NCBI GenBank assembly: GCA_037447655.1
Contig: JBBHKE010001806.1
Coordinates: forward strand, 1 to 43,530
Source of the DNA: Zygnema cylindricum
Lineage: Eukaryota; Streptophyta; Zygnematophyceae; Zygnematales; Zygnemataceae
Length of the DNA stretch: 43,530 bases
Direction: 5' to 3'
How positions within the stretch are numbered: the first letter of the stretch is position 1; the number at the start of each line of letters is the position of its first letter. Both the position numbers and the translations under genes were made by a program. Shown here in pieces: positions 42,305 to 43,530 of this stretch. The notes beneath the pieces were generated by a model that worked only from the letters and a program-made list of their open reading frames with translations, had not been told where the DNA came from and searched no databases.

Positions 42305-42900
42305 CTACAGAAAGAGTATCAAATAAAGGTGTCTACAACCTTTATTTCTTCTTTCATCTTCTACAGCTTTGATTTTGGTGTCACCAATTCTTTTCGCGAG
42401 CATCGTATGAGTTTTTCTCCCCATAAAAATACAAGAAGGTGCGGTCTCGATGAAGTTTGTATAGCACGTGTGGGTGGAGGCAGCATTGTCTATCATTCAA
42501 GCGTAGTCGCAAACACGAGAAGACAATGCCACCACCGCATGTAAGTTAATGATCTCTTTCCAGTTGTCGTTCCCCTTCCTTGTTTTCTATTTTCCAAATT
42601 AAACGTATTGCTTGTCATACGTGTACTTGCGACACATAGAGATAGAGTGTCCACGTTTGTCGTAGGAAAACATGTTTTACCTGTATTTTTGTCTGTCGTA
42701 TTTTGAAACAGAAGGTCTAGCCATTCTCTATGTTTGAGATGAGATAAAAAAATAGAGAGATGAAAGAAGAATGAAGAGAAAAAAATATTTCCGTATGTGT
42801 TCGCAATTTCGTATGCGTACACCCTGATTAATATTGATGGAAGTTGTTCGTACGAAAAGGAGAATGTGACGACACGAAATGAAATGACGGTTGTCAAAAT
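42305..42900 (-). mobile_element. Copia gag/protease remnant
   Basis: The protease part near 42496-42330 reads MIDNAASTHTCYTNF, where DNAAS replaces the usual DSGAS but the Asp is kept. Upstream, near 42690-42640, a zinc knuckle can be read across a one-base shift (C-F-P, then DKRGHSISMC). It probably belongs to the same minus-strand element as the RT and LTR. Confidence 0.65.
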
Positions 42901-43530
42901 TTGAAAGGAAATTGGAGTACGGCAAAACTGTTCGATTGCTACAGGAAACGCCGAATGTTATTGTCTGCAGTTTAATTGAGGGGCGAGTGAATCCGTTCGG
43001 CGGTTCGGTACTTGGTACATTTTCCGTACCATGATTAAGAGGGGGCGGTCCCTAATGGAGTTGATTACGTCATTTTGTTACTTTACATTATGAGGGGGTT
43101 TGACGATTATACGGTCGTGTGGACGACATCGATGGAATTTCGAAGGGAAGTACTTTAAGTTGTCTTCTATGTTAGTTTAGTTGACTTGTTGTGTCGTGCA
43201 GTTTTATGTTTTTTTCGTTTGGAGTTGTGTTGTTTAGTGCGTTATGTGTCATTGGTCCAGCGCACGTATGAGTTTCGGATATTTTGGTCGCAGTTGCCAG
43301 CAGGTGTGCTGGCATATTAGCAGTTTGGGGGAGTATTACATTTCATTGTTTTACTGCATTAGTTGAGGTAATCCCTGGCGGGGGAGAATTAGTACCATGC
43401 CTTTTACATGGTTCATGGCTTGGCGGCTTGCCTAAGTGAGCGGGGAGTTAATTTGACGTCTGTTATTGTAAGCCGCAAAGGACATCGTTAGCTTGTCAAA
43501 ACGGCATGAGGTTAAAGGAAAGTTTAAAAC
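42901..43530. other. Right end of the window, nothing recognised
   Basis: No open frame with a domain and no repeat pair found inside the window. Confidence 0.4.

Noticed and set aside
42305-42544. Plus-strand frame at 42329 as a gene
   Set aside because: The opposite strand reads a Copia protease motif, which explains the sequence better.

Overview
The window reads as nuclear DNA of a eukaryote, most likely from the green plant (streptophyte) lineage. Evidence: short exons with GT..AG introns and T-rich intron ends, TATAAATA promoters, a nuclear tRNA-Ile(UAU) with a 9-nt intron, degenerate Ty1/Copia retroelements, hAT-like and PIF/Harbinger-like non-autonomous elements, and many microsatellites. 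I cannot name the species. A bryophyte, lycophyte, fern or charophyte would all fit.

Layout. 0.86-3.1 kb (minus): gene A, first of four members of an unrecognised family of secreted modular proteins. 4.6 kb: tRNA. 5.4-12.2 kb (plus): a broken Crypton-like tyrosine-recombinase gene whose seven exons can be followed through consistent splice phases; its sixth intron holds a GGT/GGC satellite, an unidentified acidic ORF pair and a Copia gag scrap. 12.2-17.1 kb: non-coding, with a 650-bp direct repeat and minisatellites. 17.1-20.0 kb: a hAT-like element nested inside another, then a PIF-like element and a small TA-flanked MITE. 20.0-22.7 kb: no gene seen. 22.8-25.5 kb (minus): gene C, a decayed family member with an eight-copy exon array. 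26.4-30.2 kb (plus): gene D. 32.6-34.9 kb: degenerate Copia. 35.2-38.2 kb (minus): gene E, the best-preserved member. D and E converge and share upstream DNA in inverted orientation. 39.3-42.9 kb: more Copia remains, including a 3' LTR, and TA-flanked repeat ends.

The main novelty is the A/C/D/E family. Each gene starts with a signal-peptide exon ending in GRKxLxEGRG. Cassette exons follow, all starting and ending in phase 1, so they can be duplicated or skipped without breaking the frame. Each cassette opens with E/D-L plus a variable core (His/Gly-rich, Arg-rich or Trp-containing) and closes with a conserved charged segment built from LEDGRE-type heptads, ending GRG at the donor site. Exon and intron have multiplied together: about 265-bp units in C and 340-360-bp units in E. 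The family looks like a set of secreted multi-cassette precursors or a repetitive extracellular protein. Its function is unknown. All gene models are manual readings without transcript support.
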